Below are positions 1 through 8,114 of a stretch of DNA of 64,000 nucleotides, piece after piece. How positions within the stretch are numbered: position 1 is the stretch's first letter; each line of letters begins with the position of its first letter. The stretch comes from Phycicoccus sp. M110.8 (GTDB lineage Bacteria; Actinomycetota; Actinomycetes; Actinomycetales; Dermatophilaceae). The notes under the pieces are model-generated. The model ran no database searches and was not told the DNA's origin. It saw only the letters and a list, made by a program, of their open reading frames with translations. Location of the stretch: assembly GCF_032464895.1 (NCBI RefSeq), contig NZ_JAWDIC010000004.1, forward strand, positions 531,843-595,842. The letters are read 5' to 3'. Position numbers and translations under genes: made by a program.

Positions 1-2
1 AC

Positions 3-1313
3 CGCGACCAGGCCGGCCGTGCCCTGCAGGAGGCGCAGCAGGAGGCCCAGTCCCTCGTCGCCGACGCCGCCGAGCAGGCCTCGATGCTCACCGAGTCCGC
101 CACCCGCACCAGCGACGAGGCCGTCACCTCGGCCCGTGCCGAGGCCCAGTCCCTCCTCGAGGGGGCCACCGCGCACGCGGAGCAGCTGCGCGCGGCAGCC
201 CAGGCCGACTACGACGCCGCCATGGAGCGGTATGCCGCGCACGAGCAGGAGCGCGACGCGGCCTTCGCCGCCGGGGTGGAGCGGATGGACGCCCACTTCG
301 CGCAGCGCGACGAGGAGCAGCAGGCCGAGCTCGCCGCCCTGCGCGAGGCCGCCGAGCGCGACGTCGCGGAGGTGCGGGCCAGGGCCGAGGCCGAGTCCGA
401 GCGGCTCACGGGTGAGGCGGTGCTGCTGCGCCAGGACGCCGAGCTCGAGGCCGCGGCACTGCTCGAACAGGCCCGCACCGATGCCCGTGAGCGTCTCGAG
501 CGGGCCCACGCCGAGGCCGGCGAGATCATGACCCAGGCCGAGGAGCACCTCAAGTGGGGCCAGGACACGGTCCGCAGGATCCTCGACGAGGGCGAGGCCG
601 AGGTGGCCCGCCAGCGGCGGGAGACCCACCGCGAGCTCGCCGCCCGGATGCGCTCGCGCCGCCAGCTCATCCAGAGCGCGCTGGCGCGTGCGGCGCACCG
701 GGCCCGGTCCGAGCGCGAGGCCGCGCGTGCCGAGGCCGAGCGGCTGCGCGCCCAGGCGGAGGCCGTCATGACCGCTGCACAGGCGCACGCCCAGCGGACC
801 ACCACCGCGGCCGAGGAGCACGCCGAGCGGGTGCAGCTCTCCGCGGCCGAGACCGAGCGCGCAGCCGACGAGCGGGCTCGCCGCCGGGTCGAGGAGGCCG
901 AGAAGGCCGCCCGTCTCGTGCGTGAGCGCACCGCGGTCGAGATCGAGCGGCTCCAGCGCGAGACGCACGAGAACCACCGCCAGGCCCGCGAGCAGCTCGT
1001 CAGCACCACGACGCAGGCTCGGGACGAGGCCGACCGGGTCCGTGCCGAGGCCCGGGCGATGCTCGAGCGCGCACGGGCGGAGGTCGCCGTCCTCGCCGCC
1101 CGCCGTGAGGACATCACCAAGCAGCTCGGCCACCTGTCCGGCGTCATCGACGCGCTCGCCGTGCCCGAGCGTCCCTCCGCGGGTGCCGCCGGCAGCCCGC
1201 ACCCGCAGGAACCCAGTGCCGTCACCGCCACCGACGTGGCTGCCGTGGCCGGCACCGACGAGACCACCCCCGACTCCCCCACCACCGAGAACGAACGGAC
1301 CGACCATGAGTGA
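3..1313 (+). CDS. Coiled-coil DivIVA/Scy-like cytoskeletal protein (5' truncated)
   Basis: The reading frame is open from base 3, so the true start lies before the window; about 436 residues are visible. Nearly the whole length is a heptad-like Ala/Glu/Arg coiled coil with recurring AEA, EAER and RAEA blocks, ending in a Pro/Thr/Glu-rich tail. No enzyme motif is visible. Proteins of this composition next to a DivIVA gene in actinobacteria are polar-growth scaffold proteins (Scy/DivIVA-like). Its TGA overlaps the ATG of the next gene by 8 bp, so the two are probably translationally coupled. The role in polar growth or division is inferred from composition and neighbour only. Confidence 0.7.
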   Translation, partial: RDQAGRALQEAQQEAQSLVADAAEQASMLTESATRTSDEAVTSARAEAQSLLEGATAHAEQLRAAAQADYDAAMERYAAHEQERDAAFAAGVERMDAHFAQRDEEQQAELAALREAAERDVAEVRARAEAESERLTGEAVLLRQDAELEAAALLEQARTDARERLERAHAEAGEIMTQAEEHLKWGQDTVRRILDEGEAEVARQRRETHRELAARMRSRRQLIQSALARAAHRARSEREAARAEAERLRAQAEAVMTAAQAHAQRTTTAAEEHAERVQLSAAETERAADERARRRVEEAEKAARLVRERTAVEIERLQRETHENHRQAREQLVSTTTQARDEADRVRAEARAMLERARAEVAVLAARREDITKQLGHLSGVIDALAVPERPSAGAAGSPHPQEPSAVTATDVAAVAGTDETTPDSPTTENERTDHE

Positions 1314-2520
1314 CACCACCTCCTTCCGCAGCGTCCTGCGCGGCTACGACCCGGCCCAGGTCGACCAGTGGCGCGCCGAGAACGCCAGCGCGTTGGAGCA
1401 GGCCCGGCGGGAGGCCGCCGAGCGCACCGTCGAGGTGAGCGAGCTGCGTGCCTCCCTCGCGGCCGCGCAGGAGGAGCAGGCGCAGATCCGCCGCTCCCTG
1501 CAGGAGCTGCAGGCCGAGCAGCGCAAGGCGGCCGCGCCGACCTACACCGACCTCGGCGAGCGCATCGGCGCCATCCTGAGGATGGCCGACGAGGAGGCCG
1601 CCGAGATCCGCGCCAACGCCCGGGCCGACGCCGAGACGCTGGCGGGGACCTCCCGCCTGGCCGCCGACCAGGCCCGCACGGACGCCGACCGGTACGCCGA
1701 GTCGGTGCGGGCCAAGGCGGACGCCGAGGCGACCCGCGTGGTCGAGCAGGCCAAGCAGCAGGCCGACGCGATCCTCGACGACGCCGACCGCGAGGCCTCT
1801 GCCCGTCGCGAGGAGGCGGAGGCCTTCTACGAGCACCAGCGGGCGCGGGCCGCCGCGTCGGCCGCCGACTTCGAGGCCACCCTCGGCCAGCGCCGGGACA
1901 AGGCCGCTGCCGAGTTCGCGGCCCAGATGGCCCAGCACGAGCAGGCGCTGACCCAGGCGCAGCAGCGGGCCGAGCAGCTCGGCGCCGAGAGCGAGCGGGC
2001 CCACGCCGAGTCCCAGGCCGAGAGCACCCGCCTGCTCGAGAACGCCCGGGCGGAGGCCGAGCAGCTCGTCACCGCCGCCCGCGAGCAGGCCGAGCGCATC
2101 CGCCGCGACTCCGAGCGCGAGCTCGCCGCCGCGACCGCGCGCCGCGACAGCATCACCGCCCAGCTCAGCAACGTGCGCCAGATGCTGGCGACGCTGGGCG
2201 GCGCCGCCATGGTGGGCGAGCTCGACGAGGCCGTCGCGCCCGCCGCGGACCACCCCGCCGCGGCCGCTGCGTCCGGGCAGGACGAGCCGGCCGCCGCGGG
2301 CGACGAGGACGTGGCGGCCGAGCAGCAGCCGACGCAGGACGCCGCCGAGCCGGTCGGGGAGTCCGACGAGGCGGACGCCGACGCGCAGGCCGATGACGAC
2401 GCGTCCGACGAGGACGAGGTCGACGAGGCCGACGAGGCCGACGCCCGGGACGACGAGTCCGGCGACGACGTGGCTGAGGCGAAGGGCGGGGCGGACCGCC
2501 GCGCGACCAGCCGCGCCTGA
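1306..2520 (+). CDS. DivIVA domain-containing coiled-coil protein
   Basis: 404 residues. The N-terminus contains the short DivIVA-type signature FRSVLRGYDPAQVDQW (about residues 6-21), the membrane-curvature-binding start of DivIVA/Wag31-type proteins. A long Ala/Glu/Gln/Arg coiled coil follows to about residue 300, then a very acidic Ala/Asp/Glu tail ending in a short basic stretch. It overlaps the upstream coiled-coil gene by 8 bp and is followed by a strong hairpin, so it closes that operon. Likely a cytoplasmic scaffold at poles or septa. It is longer than a minimal Wag31 and may be one of several paralogues. The start is the ATG inside the overlap. Confidence 0.75.
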   Translation: MSDTTSFRSVLRGYDPAQVDQWRAENASALEQARREAAERTVEVSELRASLAAAQEEQAQIRRSLQELQAEQRKAAAPTYTDLGERIGAILRMADEEAAEIRANARADAETLAGTSRLAADQARTDADRYAESVRAKADAEATRVVEQAKQQADAILDDADREASARREEAEAFYEHQRARAAASAADFEATLGQRRDKAAAEFAAQMAQHEQALTQAQQRAEQLGAESERAHAESQAESTRLLENARAEAEQLVTAAREQAERIRRDSERELAAATARRDSITAQLSNVRQMLATLGGAAMVGELDEAVAPAADHPAAAAASGQDEPAAAGDEDVAAEQQPTQDAAEPVGESDEADADAQADDDASDEDEVDEADEADARDDESGDDVAEAKGGADRRATSRA

Positions 2521-2534
2521 CGCCACCCTCCGAC

Positions 2535-2567
2535 GACGGGAGCGCCCCCACCCGGGGCGCTCCCGTC
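2535..2567 (+). terminator. Perfect 14-bp hairpin after the DivIVA gene
   Basis: GACGGGAGCGCCCC (2535-2548) pairs perfectly with its reverse complement at 2554-2567 around a CACCC loop, 14 bp after the stop codon. There is no U-tract, as is usual for high-GC actinobacterial terminators. Confidence 0.7.
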
Positions 2568-2628
2568 GCGCGTCAGCCCTCAGCGCAAGCGGTCGACAGG
2601 CCGTCGGCCGCCGTGGTTGCGTGGCGCC

Positions 2629-3636
2629 ATGGCGAGGTTCCTGGTGCTGGGCGGGACGGCCTGGCTGGGCCGCGAGGTCGCCGAGGAGGCGGTGCGGGCG
2701 GGTCACGAGGTCACCGTGCTCGCACGCGGGGAGTCCGGGCCGCCCCCGGCGGGCGTGCGTGTCGTGCGGGCCGACCGGAGCAGTCCCGGCGCGTACGCCG
2801 AGGTCGATGGCGAGTGGGACGTCGTGGTCGACGTCGCGCGCCAGCCGAGCCACGTGCGCGGCGCGGTGGCCGCGCTGGGGCCCCGCACGGGCACGTGGGT
2901 GTTCGTCTCGTCCTGCTCGGTCTACGCCGGCCACGACCAGCCGGGGGCCGCCGAGTCCGCGCCGCTCCTACCTCCCAGCGAGACCGACGAGGACGGCTTC
3001 GAGACCTACGGCGAGCGCAAGGTGGCCTGCGAGCAGCACGTCCTGGCGGCCCTGCCCGACCGGGCCCTGGTCGCCCGCGCGGGGCTCATCGGCGGACCCG
3101 GGGACGTCTCGGACCGCACCGGATACTGGCCCCTGCGGTTCGCCCACCCGGCGACCACGGACGGCTCGGTCCTCGTCCCCGACAGCACGGTGACAACTCA
3201 GCTCGTCGACTCCCGGGACCTCGCCGCGTGGCTCGTCCGGTCCGGCGCACAGGGCGCGAACGGCGTGGTCAACGCCTCCGGTCCGACGCTCCCCCTCGCC
3301 GAGCACCTCGCCGCCGCACGGCGCGTGGCCGGGCACGAGGGCGAGCTCGTCGCCGTGCCGCAGGAGTGGCTCGCGGAGCACTCCGTGGCGCCCTGGAGCG
3401 GCGAGCGGTCGTTGCCGATGTGGCTCCCCGTGCCGGAGTATGCCGGCTTCATGGCGAGGGACACCTCCGCCGCGCAGACCCTCGGGCTGGTCACCCGACC
3501 GCTGGAGGACACCCTCGAGGACGTGCTGGAGTGGGAGCTGCGGCAGGGGCCGGGACGGCCGCGCCGGGCCGGCCTGTCCCCCTCCGAGGAGCGGGAGCTG
3601 CTGGTCCGGGCGCGAGGCGACGAGGACCTGCCGTGA
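2629..3636 (+). CDS. NAD-dependent epimerase/reductase-like protein (extended SDR fold)
   Basis: 335 residues. The N-terminal FLVLGGTAWLGREVAEEA is a Rossmann GxxGxxG nucleotide-binding motif; a FVSSCSVYAG segment (about residues 94-103) and YGERKVACE (about 127-135) supply the Ser and YxxxK expected of the SDR active site. This resembles the isoflavone-reductase/epimerase group that modifies nucleotide sugars or small metabolites; the substrate cannot be told. A TTG at 2617 is an alternative start, but the ATG at 2629 puts the Rossmann strand right at the N-terminus. It stands alone on the plus strand between the DivIVA terminator and a hydrolase. Confidence 0.7.
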   Translation: MARFLVLGGTAWLGREVAEEAVRAGHEVTVLARGESGPPPAGVRVVRADRSSPGAYAEVDGEWDVVVDVARQPSHVRGAVAALGPRTGTWVFVSSCSVYAGHDQPGAAESAPLLPPSETDEDGFETYGERKVACEQHVLAALPDRALVARAGLIGGPGDVSDRTGYWPLRFAHPATTDGSVLVPDSTVTTQLVDSRDLAAWLVRSGAQGANGVVNASGPTLPLAEHLAAARRVAGHEGELVAVPQEWLAEHSVAPWSGERSLPMWLPVPEYAGFMARDTSAAQTLGLVTRPLEDTLEDVLEWELRQGPGRPRRAGLSPSEERELLVRARGDEDLP

Positions 3637-3745
3637 GCGGCGCACACGCGTGCTGCCGGGAAGTGGGTCTGCGCACCATGTCCGGCGGCACCGCCGGCCC
3701 GTAGCGTCGTCGGTCCGACCGACCGACCGTGGCAGGGGGAACGAC

Positions 3746-4669
3746 GTGGACGCGGGGACCTGCCAGGTGCCGGTGGCCGGGGGCGCACTGACGGTGCACC
3801 TCCTCACGCAGGCGCCGGCCGGGACCGGGACCGTCCTCGCCCTGCACAGCATCTCCTCGAACGGGCTGGCCTGGCAGCCGCTCGCCACGACCCTCGCCGG
3901 CGGCCTGTCCGTGGTGGCGCCGGACATGCGCGGACGGGCAGAGAGCTCCCGGCTGCGCTCCACCGGGCTCGCCGACCACGTCCGCGACGTGCTCGCCGTC
4001 ATCGAGCACCTCGGCCTCGAGCGACCGGTGCTCGCAGGGCACTCCATGGGTGCGTTCGTCGCCGCCCTGGCTGCGGCGAGCCGCCCGGACGTCGTGGGCG
4101 GGGTGCTGCTCGTCGACGGCGGCCTCGCCTACCCGACTCCGGGCAGCTTCGACGTCGACGAGGTCCTCCACGGGATCATCGGCCCGGCCATGGACCGGTT
4201 GACCATGACCTTCGAGGACGACCAGGCGTACCTGGAGCACTGGCGGGAGCACCCGACCCTCGGGCCGGCGCTGGCGCGCACGAACGGTGACGCGCTCGCG
4301 GCATACCTGCAGCACGACCTGGCCGGCGCACCGGGCGCCATGCGCTCGAGCAGCTCGCTGGAGTGCGTCCGGGCCGACTGGGCCGACATGATGAGCGACC
4401 CGGCCACCCTCGCGGCGGTCCACACGCTGCAGTGCCCCGCGGTGCTCGCCTGGGCCGCGCGCGGTCCGCTGGGGCAGGAGCCGGGGCTGTACTCCCCCGC
4501 GCGCCTGGCGCAGGCTCACCTGCCGGCAGACGTCCGCACGGTCCGGCTGGACGCCGACCACTACGGCACCCTGCTCGACCCGGGCAGCCTCGACGCGCTC
4601 GCGGACGCCCTCCTCGCCCTCGTCGCAGGTCCACGATCCGGACGCGGCATCCACATCCCGATCAGGTAA
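3746..4669 (+). CDS. Alpha/beta hydrolase
   Basis: 307 residues with a GTG start preceded by an AGGGGGA ribosome-binding site. The fold is clear: an oxyanion-strand region LALHSISSNG (about residues 31-40), the nucleophile elbow GHSMGAF with Ser near residue 107, and a C-terminal DADHYGTLLD segment providing the His. The family covers esterases, lactonases, haloperoxidase-like enzymes and C-C hydrolases; nothing visible narrows the substrate. The stop codon lies inside a large imperfect palindrome that precedes the peroxiredoxin gene. The product has no signal peptide and is probably cytoplasmic. Confidence 0.75.
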   Translation: MDAGTCQVPVAGGALTVHLLTQAPAGTGTVLALHSISSNGLAWQPLATTLAGGLSVVAPDMRGRAESSRLRSTGLADHVRDVLAVIEHLGLERPVLAGHSMGAFVAALAAASRPDVVGGVLLVDGGLAYPTPGSFDVDEVLHGIIGPAMDRLTMTFEDDQAYLEHWREHPTLGPALARTNGDALAAYLQHDLAGAPGAMRSSSSLECVRADWADMMSDPATLAAVHTLQCPAVLAWAARGPLGQEPGLYSPARLAQAHLPADVRTVRLDADHYGTLLDPGSLDALADALLALVAGPRSGRGIHIPIR

Positions 4670-4703
4670 CGGCATGTTTGGTCTCGGCAAACACCGCGTT
4701 ACC
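4665..4703. promoter_or_regulatory. Imperfect palindrome before the peroxiredoxin gene
   Basis: Two 16-base arms (4665-4680 and 4688-4703) match at 13 of 16 positions, with GGTAACG and TGTTTG conserved on both sides of a 7-base centre. It starts at the hydrolase stop codon and ends 17 bp before the peroxiredoxin ATG. It could be an attenuator or terminator hairpin, or an operator for a redox regulator; the sequence does not decide. Confidence 0.45.
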
Positions 4704-4720
4704 TCTGGGAGGACCCCGAC

Positions 4721-5356
4721 ATGGCCACGCTGCGACTGGGCGACGACGCCCCCGACTTCACCGCCCCGACGACCGAGGGCGAGCTGAGCTTCCACGAGTG
4801 GAAGGGCGACGGCTGGGCCGTCCTGTTCAGCCACCCGGCCGACTTCACGCCGGTGTGCACGACCGAGCTCGGCCGCGTGGCCCAGCTCAAGGACGAGTGG
4901 GCCCGCCGCAACACCAAGGTGCTCGCCGTCTCCGTCGACGCCCTGGAGGACCACGAGGCGTGGAAGGGCGACATCGAGGACGTCGCCGGCACCTCGGTCG
5001 ACTACCCGATCGTCGCCGACGCCGACCGGAAGGTCGCCGAGCTGTACGACATGATCCACCCCGGCGCGGGCGACACCTCCCCCGTCCGCTCGGTCTTCCT
5101 CATCGACCCGGCCGGCAAGGTCCGCCTCTCCCTGACCTACCCCAAGAGCGCCGGCCGCAACTTCGACGAGATCCTGCGGGCCCTCGACGCCCTGCAGGTC
5201 AACGACGCGGGACCCTTCTCCACGCCGGTCGACTGGAAGCAGGGCGAGCGGGTCATCGTCGCCCCCACCGTGTCGACGGAGGACGCGCGGGCGCGGTTCG
5301 AGGACGTCGAGGAGGTCAAGCCCTACCTGCGCTACGCCGCGGCGCCCACCGCCTGA
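4721..5356 (+). CDS. Peroxiredoxin, 1-Cys (Prx6-type)
   Basis: 211 residues, the length of Prx6-type enzymes. The peroxidatic motif is HPADFTPVCTTE, with the catalytic Cys near residue 46. The later Prx6 region (SVFLIDPAGKVR, then the C-terminal dimerisation extension with FSTPVDWKQGERVIV) is also present, and there is no second Cys in the usual resolving position. It reduces H2O2 and alkyl hydroperoxides in the cytoplasm, probably recycled by mycothiol or another small thiol in this lineage (mshC is in the window). A GGGAGGA ribosome-binding site lies 7 bp before the ATG, and a palindrome upstream may control it. Confidence 0.9.
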   Translation: MATLRLGDDAPDFTAPTTEGELSFHEWKGDGWAVLFSHPADFTPVCTTELGRVAQLKDEWARRNTKVLAVSVDALEDHEAWKGDIEDVAGTSVDYPIVADADRKVAELYDMIHPGAGDTSPVRSVFLIDPAGKVRLSLTYPKSAGRNFDEILRALDALQVNDAGPFSTPVDWKQGERVIVAPTVSTEDARARFEDVEEVKPYLRYAAAPTA

Positions 5357-5390
5357 GGCGGTTCGCCCGGCGAACGGGGCCGGCGCGGCA

Positions 5391-5396
5391 TACGTT
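5391..5396 (+). promoter_or_regulatory. Possible -10 of a leaderless promoter
   Basis: TACGTT ends 7 bp before the ATG of the dienelactone hydrolase gene, and no purine-rich ribosome-binding site lies between. This spacing suits a leaderless transcript. No -35 is obvious. Confidence 0.35.
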
Positions 5397-5403
5397 GTCC
5401 GGC

Positions 5404-6126
5404 ATGAGCCAGAACGACGTGACCACGCTGACCGTCCCCGTCACGGGCGGTGACCTGCCGGCCGACCTCCACCTGCCGCCGAGCGGGCAGGGCCCGGGCA
5501 TCGTGCTCCTGCAGGAGATCTTCGGCGTCACCGGGTACATCAGCGGGCGCGCCCGCGACCTCGCCTCGCAGGGGTACGTCGTCCTGGTGCCGCACATCTA
5601 CTGGCGGCTCGGCGACCAGGTCGTCTCGGAGGCGCAGGACGGGCTGCCCGAGGCCATGGGGCTGCTCCAGCGGCTGGACTGGGACGCGGCGGTCGCTGAC
5701 GCGTCGGCGGCCCTCGCCGCCCTGCGCGAGCGGGACGAGGTGCAGGGGCCGGTCGGCGTCCTCGGCTTCTGCTTCGGCGGTGGGCTGGCGTTCGCGACGG
5801 CCGCCGCGACCCTGCCGCAGGGCGCCGGCCCGGACGCCCTCGTCAGCTACTACGGGTCCGCCCTGCCGGACCTGCTCGGCCTCGCGCCCCAGGTCACCTG
5901 CCCGAGCCTGCACCACTTCGGCCTCGCCGACGACTACATCCCCCAGGACAAGGTCCGTGAGATCGAGGACGCCGTCACCGCCGATGGGCGCGACGCGACG
6001 TTCCTGACGTATGCCGGCGCCGGCCACGCGTTCGACAACCCCTCGCCGCTCTTCCACGACGCCGACGCCTCGGAGCAGGCCTGGGTCGCCACCGGGCAGT
6101 GGCTGGCCGAGCACCTGCCCGTCTGA
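5404..6126 (+). CDS. Dienelactone hydrolase family protein
   Basis: 240 residues, close to the usual 230-250. All family marks are visible: the Glu of VLLQEIFG (about residue 37), the nucleophile Cys in GFCFGGG (about residues 122-128), the Asp in the FGLADDYI region and the His in GAGHAFDNPS near the C-terminus. These cytoplasmic enzymes hydrolyse dienelactones in chlorocatechol routes, but most genomic copies have unknown ester or lactone substrates. No aromatic-degradation genes lie nearby, so the substrate is open. The gene ends at a hairpin shared with the convergent proteasome operon. Confidence 0.88.
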   Translation: MSQNDVTTLTVPVTGGDLPADLHLPPSGQGPGIVLLQEIFGVTGYISGRARDLASQGYVVLVPHIYWRLGDQVVSEAQDGLPEAMGLLQRLDWDAAVADASAALAALRERDEVQGPVGVLGFCFGGGLAFATAAATLPQGAGPDALVSYYGSALPDLLGLAPQVTCPSLHHFGLADDYIPQDKVREIEDAVTADGRDATFLTYAGAGHAFDNPSPLFHDADASEQAWVATGQWLAEHLPV

Positions 6127-6147
6127 AACCCCACCATCCGGGGCCTC

Positions 6148-6185
6148 GAGCCGTCCGGGTGCCCGCGACGGGTCCCGGACGGCTC
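6148..6185. terminator. Bidirectional hairpin between dienelactone hydrolase and prcA
   Basis: GAGCCGTCCGGG (6148-6159) and its exact complement (6174-6185) form a 12-bp stem between two convergent genes. It therefore can end transcription from both sides. Confidence 0.7.
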
Positions 6186-6190
6186 CTGTG

Positions 6191-7018
6191 TCAGGCGTCG
6201 TCCGCCGGCCGCTGGGTCTGGGGGTTGGTGGACTCGTCGCGCACGGTGCCCTCGCCCGTGAGGGTGTCGTGACGGCCGGGCGTGCGGTCGTCCTCGGACG
6301 GCGCGTCGTGGGTCGGGTCCTCGGTGCTGAGCAGCGCCTCCAGCAGCGCCCCGCCGATCCGCCGGAAGGTGCGGCGGGGGCGTTCGCGGTCGAGCACCGC
6401 CACCTCGAGCTGGGCCGCCGTGAGGCCGCGGTCTGCGCCGCCGGACGGGTCCTTGCCGAGCTCGCCGACGGCCAGCGTGAGCGCCTCGCCCAGGCTCATC
6501 CCCGGACGCCAGCGGTCCTTCAGGCCGGTCTCGATCGAGTCGGCCGCCCCGCCCATCGCGACGAACCCGTGCTCGTCGGCGACGGAGCCGTCGTACGTCA
6601 GCCGGTAGATCTGGTCGTCGGCGTCGCTCTCGCCGACCTCCGCCACGACGATCTCGACCTCGTAGGGCTTGGACTCCTGCGTGAACACCGTTCCGAGGGT
6701 CTGCGCGTAGGCGTTGGCCAGGCCGCGGGCGGTGACGTCGGTGCGGTCGTAGGAGTAGCCGCGCAGGTCGGCGTACCGGACGCCGGCCACGCGCAGGTTC
6801 TCGAACTCGTTGTACTTGCCGACCGCCGCGAAAGCGATGCGGTCGTAGATCTCGGACACCTTGTGCAGCGCCCGGGACGGGTTCTCCGCGACGAACGCGA
6901 TCCCCTTGTCGTAGCCCAGGACGACGACCGACCGGCCGCGGGCGATGCCCTTGCGGGCGTAGTCGGCCCGGTCCTTCATCAGCTGCTCGGGCGAGACGTA
7001 GAACGGCATGCTGCTCAT
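6191..7018 (-). CDS. prcA: 20S proteasome alpha subunit
   Basis: 275 residues. The N-terminal [20 protein letters not shown] and [19 protein letters not shown] match the actinobacterial alpha subunit, as do the [15 protein letters not shown] and RTFRRIGG segments. The alpha ring gates the core particle and docks the Arc/Mpa ATPase. The C-terminus carries an extended hydrophilic tail of about 45 residues. The ATG at 7018 overlaps the prcB stop (ATGA), implying coupled translation; a second in-frame ATG at 7009 is a possible alternative. It is the last gene of the pup-prcB-prcA unit and faces a convergent hydrolase gene across a hairpin. Confidence 0.95.
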   Translation of the reverse strand: MSSMPFYVSPEQLMKDRADYARKGIARGRSVVVLGYDKGIAFVAENPSRALHKVSEIYDRIAFAAVGKYNEFENLRVAGVRYADLRGYSYDRTDVTARGLANAYAQTLGTVFTQESKPYEVEIVVAEVGESDADDQIYRLTYDGSVADEHGFVAMGGAADSIETGLKDRWRPGMSLGEALTLAVGELGKDPSGGADRGLTAAQLEVAVLDRERPRRTFRRIGGALLEALLSTEDPTHDAPSEDDRTPGRHDTLTGEGTVRDESTNPQTQRPADDA

Positions 7019-7842
7019 CGCGCACCTCCCGGGTTGCCCTGGCGTCCGGCGATCACGGACTCGACCACCTCGCGCAGCGCCTCCTCGGCGGCGAACCGCA
7101 CGCCCTGGAGGTCGACGACGGCCACGGTCGGCCAGATCCGCCGGCCCACGTCCGGGCCGCCGGTGGCGGAGTCGTCGTCGGCCGCGTCGTAGAGCGCCTC
7201 GACCACCACGCGCACGGCGTCGTCGGCGGACAGGCCGGGGCGCCACAGCTTCTTCAGTGACCCGCGGGCGAACAGCGAGCCCGACCCGACGCTGTGGTGG
7301 TCGTGCTCCTCGTAGCAGCCGCCGGTCACGTCGTAGGAGAAGATCCGGCCCAGGTTCCGGTCGAGGTCGTACCCGGCGAACATCGGGACGACCGCCAGGC
7401 CCTGCATGGCCATGCCGAGGTTGGCGCGGATCATCGAGGCGAGCCGGTTGGCCTTGCCCTCGAGCGAGAGCAGCGTGCCCTCGATCTTCTCGTAGTGCTC
7501 CAGCTCGACCTGGAAGAGCTTGACCAGCTCGATGGCGAGGCCCGCGGTGCCGGCGATGCCGACTGCGGAGTACTCGTCGGCGGCGAAGACCTTTTCCATG
7601 TCGCGGTTGGCGATGAGGTTGCCCATGGTGGCGCGGCGGTCGCCCGCCATGACGACGCCGCCGTCGAAGGTCGCGGTGACGATCGTCGTGCCGTGCGGCG
7701 CCTCGAGCGAGCTGCCCGGGGGCAGTGCCCGGCCCGACGGGAGCAGGTGGGGTGCGTGCACCCCGACGAACTCGGTGAAGGAGGACGAGCCCGTGGACAG
7801 GTATGCCGCGGGCAGGCGCCCCGCGCCGGTGTCCGTGGTCAC
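7015..7842 (-). CDS. prcB: 20S proteasome beta subunit (catalytic)
   Basis: 275 residues with a propeptide of about 50 residues. Autocleavage would expose the Thr of [14 protein letters not shown] as N-terminal nucleophile; DRRATMGN and GIAGTAG, known beta-subunit elements, follow. The subunit forms the two inner rings that degrade pupylated proteins. Its GTG start overlaps the pup stop (GTGA), and its own stop overlaps prcA, so pup, prcB and prcA are tightly coupled and probably made in fixed proportion. Confidence 0.95.
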   Translation of the reverse strand: MTTDTGAGRLPAAYLSTGSSSFTEFVGVHAPHLLPSGRALPPGSSLEAPHGTTIVTATFDGGVVMAGDRRATMGNLIANRDMEKVFAADEYSAVGIAGTAGLAIELVKLFQVELEHYEKIEGTLLSLEGKANRLASMIRANLGMAMQGLAVVPMFAGYDLDRNLGRIFSYDVTGGCYEEHDHHSVGSGSLFARGSLKKLWRPGLSADDAVRVVVEALYDAADDDSATGGPDVGRRIWPTVAVVDLQGVRFAAEEALREVVESVIAGRQGNPGGAR

Positions 7843-8045
7843 TGGCCGCCCTTCTGGACGAACCCGCGGACGAACTCCTCGGCGTTGGACTCGAGCACGC
7901 CGTCGATCTCGTCGAGGACGCTGTCGATGTCGGAGTCGAGGTTCTCCTTGCGGGCGCTCGCCTCGGGTGACGCCGGGGTGGGCTCCGGCGCCTCGTCCGG
8001 CGCGTCGTCCCGGCGCTGTGGTCGGCTCTGCTCCTGGCTCGGCAT
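7839..8045 (-). CDS. pup: Prokaryotic ubiquitin-like protein Pup
   Basis: 68 residues. Hydrophilic and disordered at the N-terminus, with the Dop/Mpa-binding coiled-coil region [16 protein letters not shown] and the C-terminal FVQKGGQ. The final Gln must be deamidated by Dop to Glu before PafA can ligate Pup to lysines of target proteins. Its stop overlaps prcB. The start at 8045 gives the usual Pup length; an upstream in-frame ATG at 8102 would add 19 unusual residues. pafA is not in this window. Confidence 0.95.
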   Translation of the reverse strand: MPSQEQSRPQRRDDAPDEAPEPTPASPEASARKENLDSDIDSVLDEIDGVLESNAEEFVRGFVQKGGQ

Positions 8046-8114
8046 CTCCGTGACCTCCCGCTCGTGCTGCTCCGTCGGCGCTGCTGCGCCCCGTGCCTCC
8101 AACCTAGTGCGACC

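Noticed and set aside
209..1285. Long minus-strand reading frame opposite the first coiled-coil gene
   Set aside because: Ser/Arg/Ala-rich composition typical of the antisense of an Ala/Glu coiled coil in high-GC DNA; the plus-strand frame has coherent heptads.
1222..2934. 570-codon minus-strand frame opposite the DivIVA gene
   Set aside because: Composition (Gly/Arg/Leu/Val) is antisense-like, and it crosses a clear terminator and the start of another gene.
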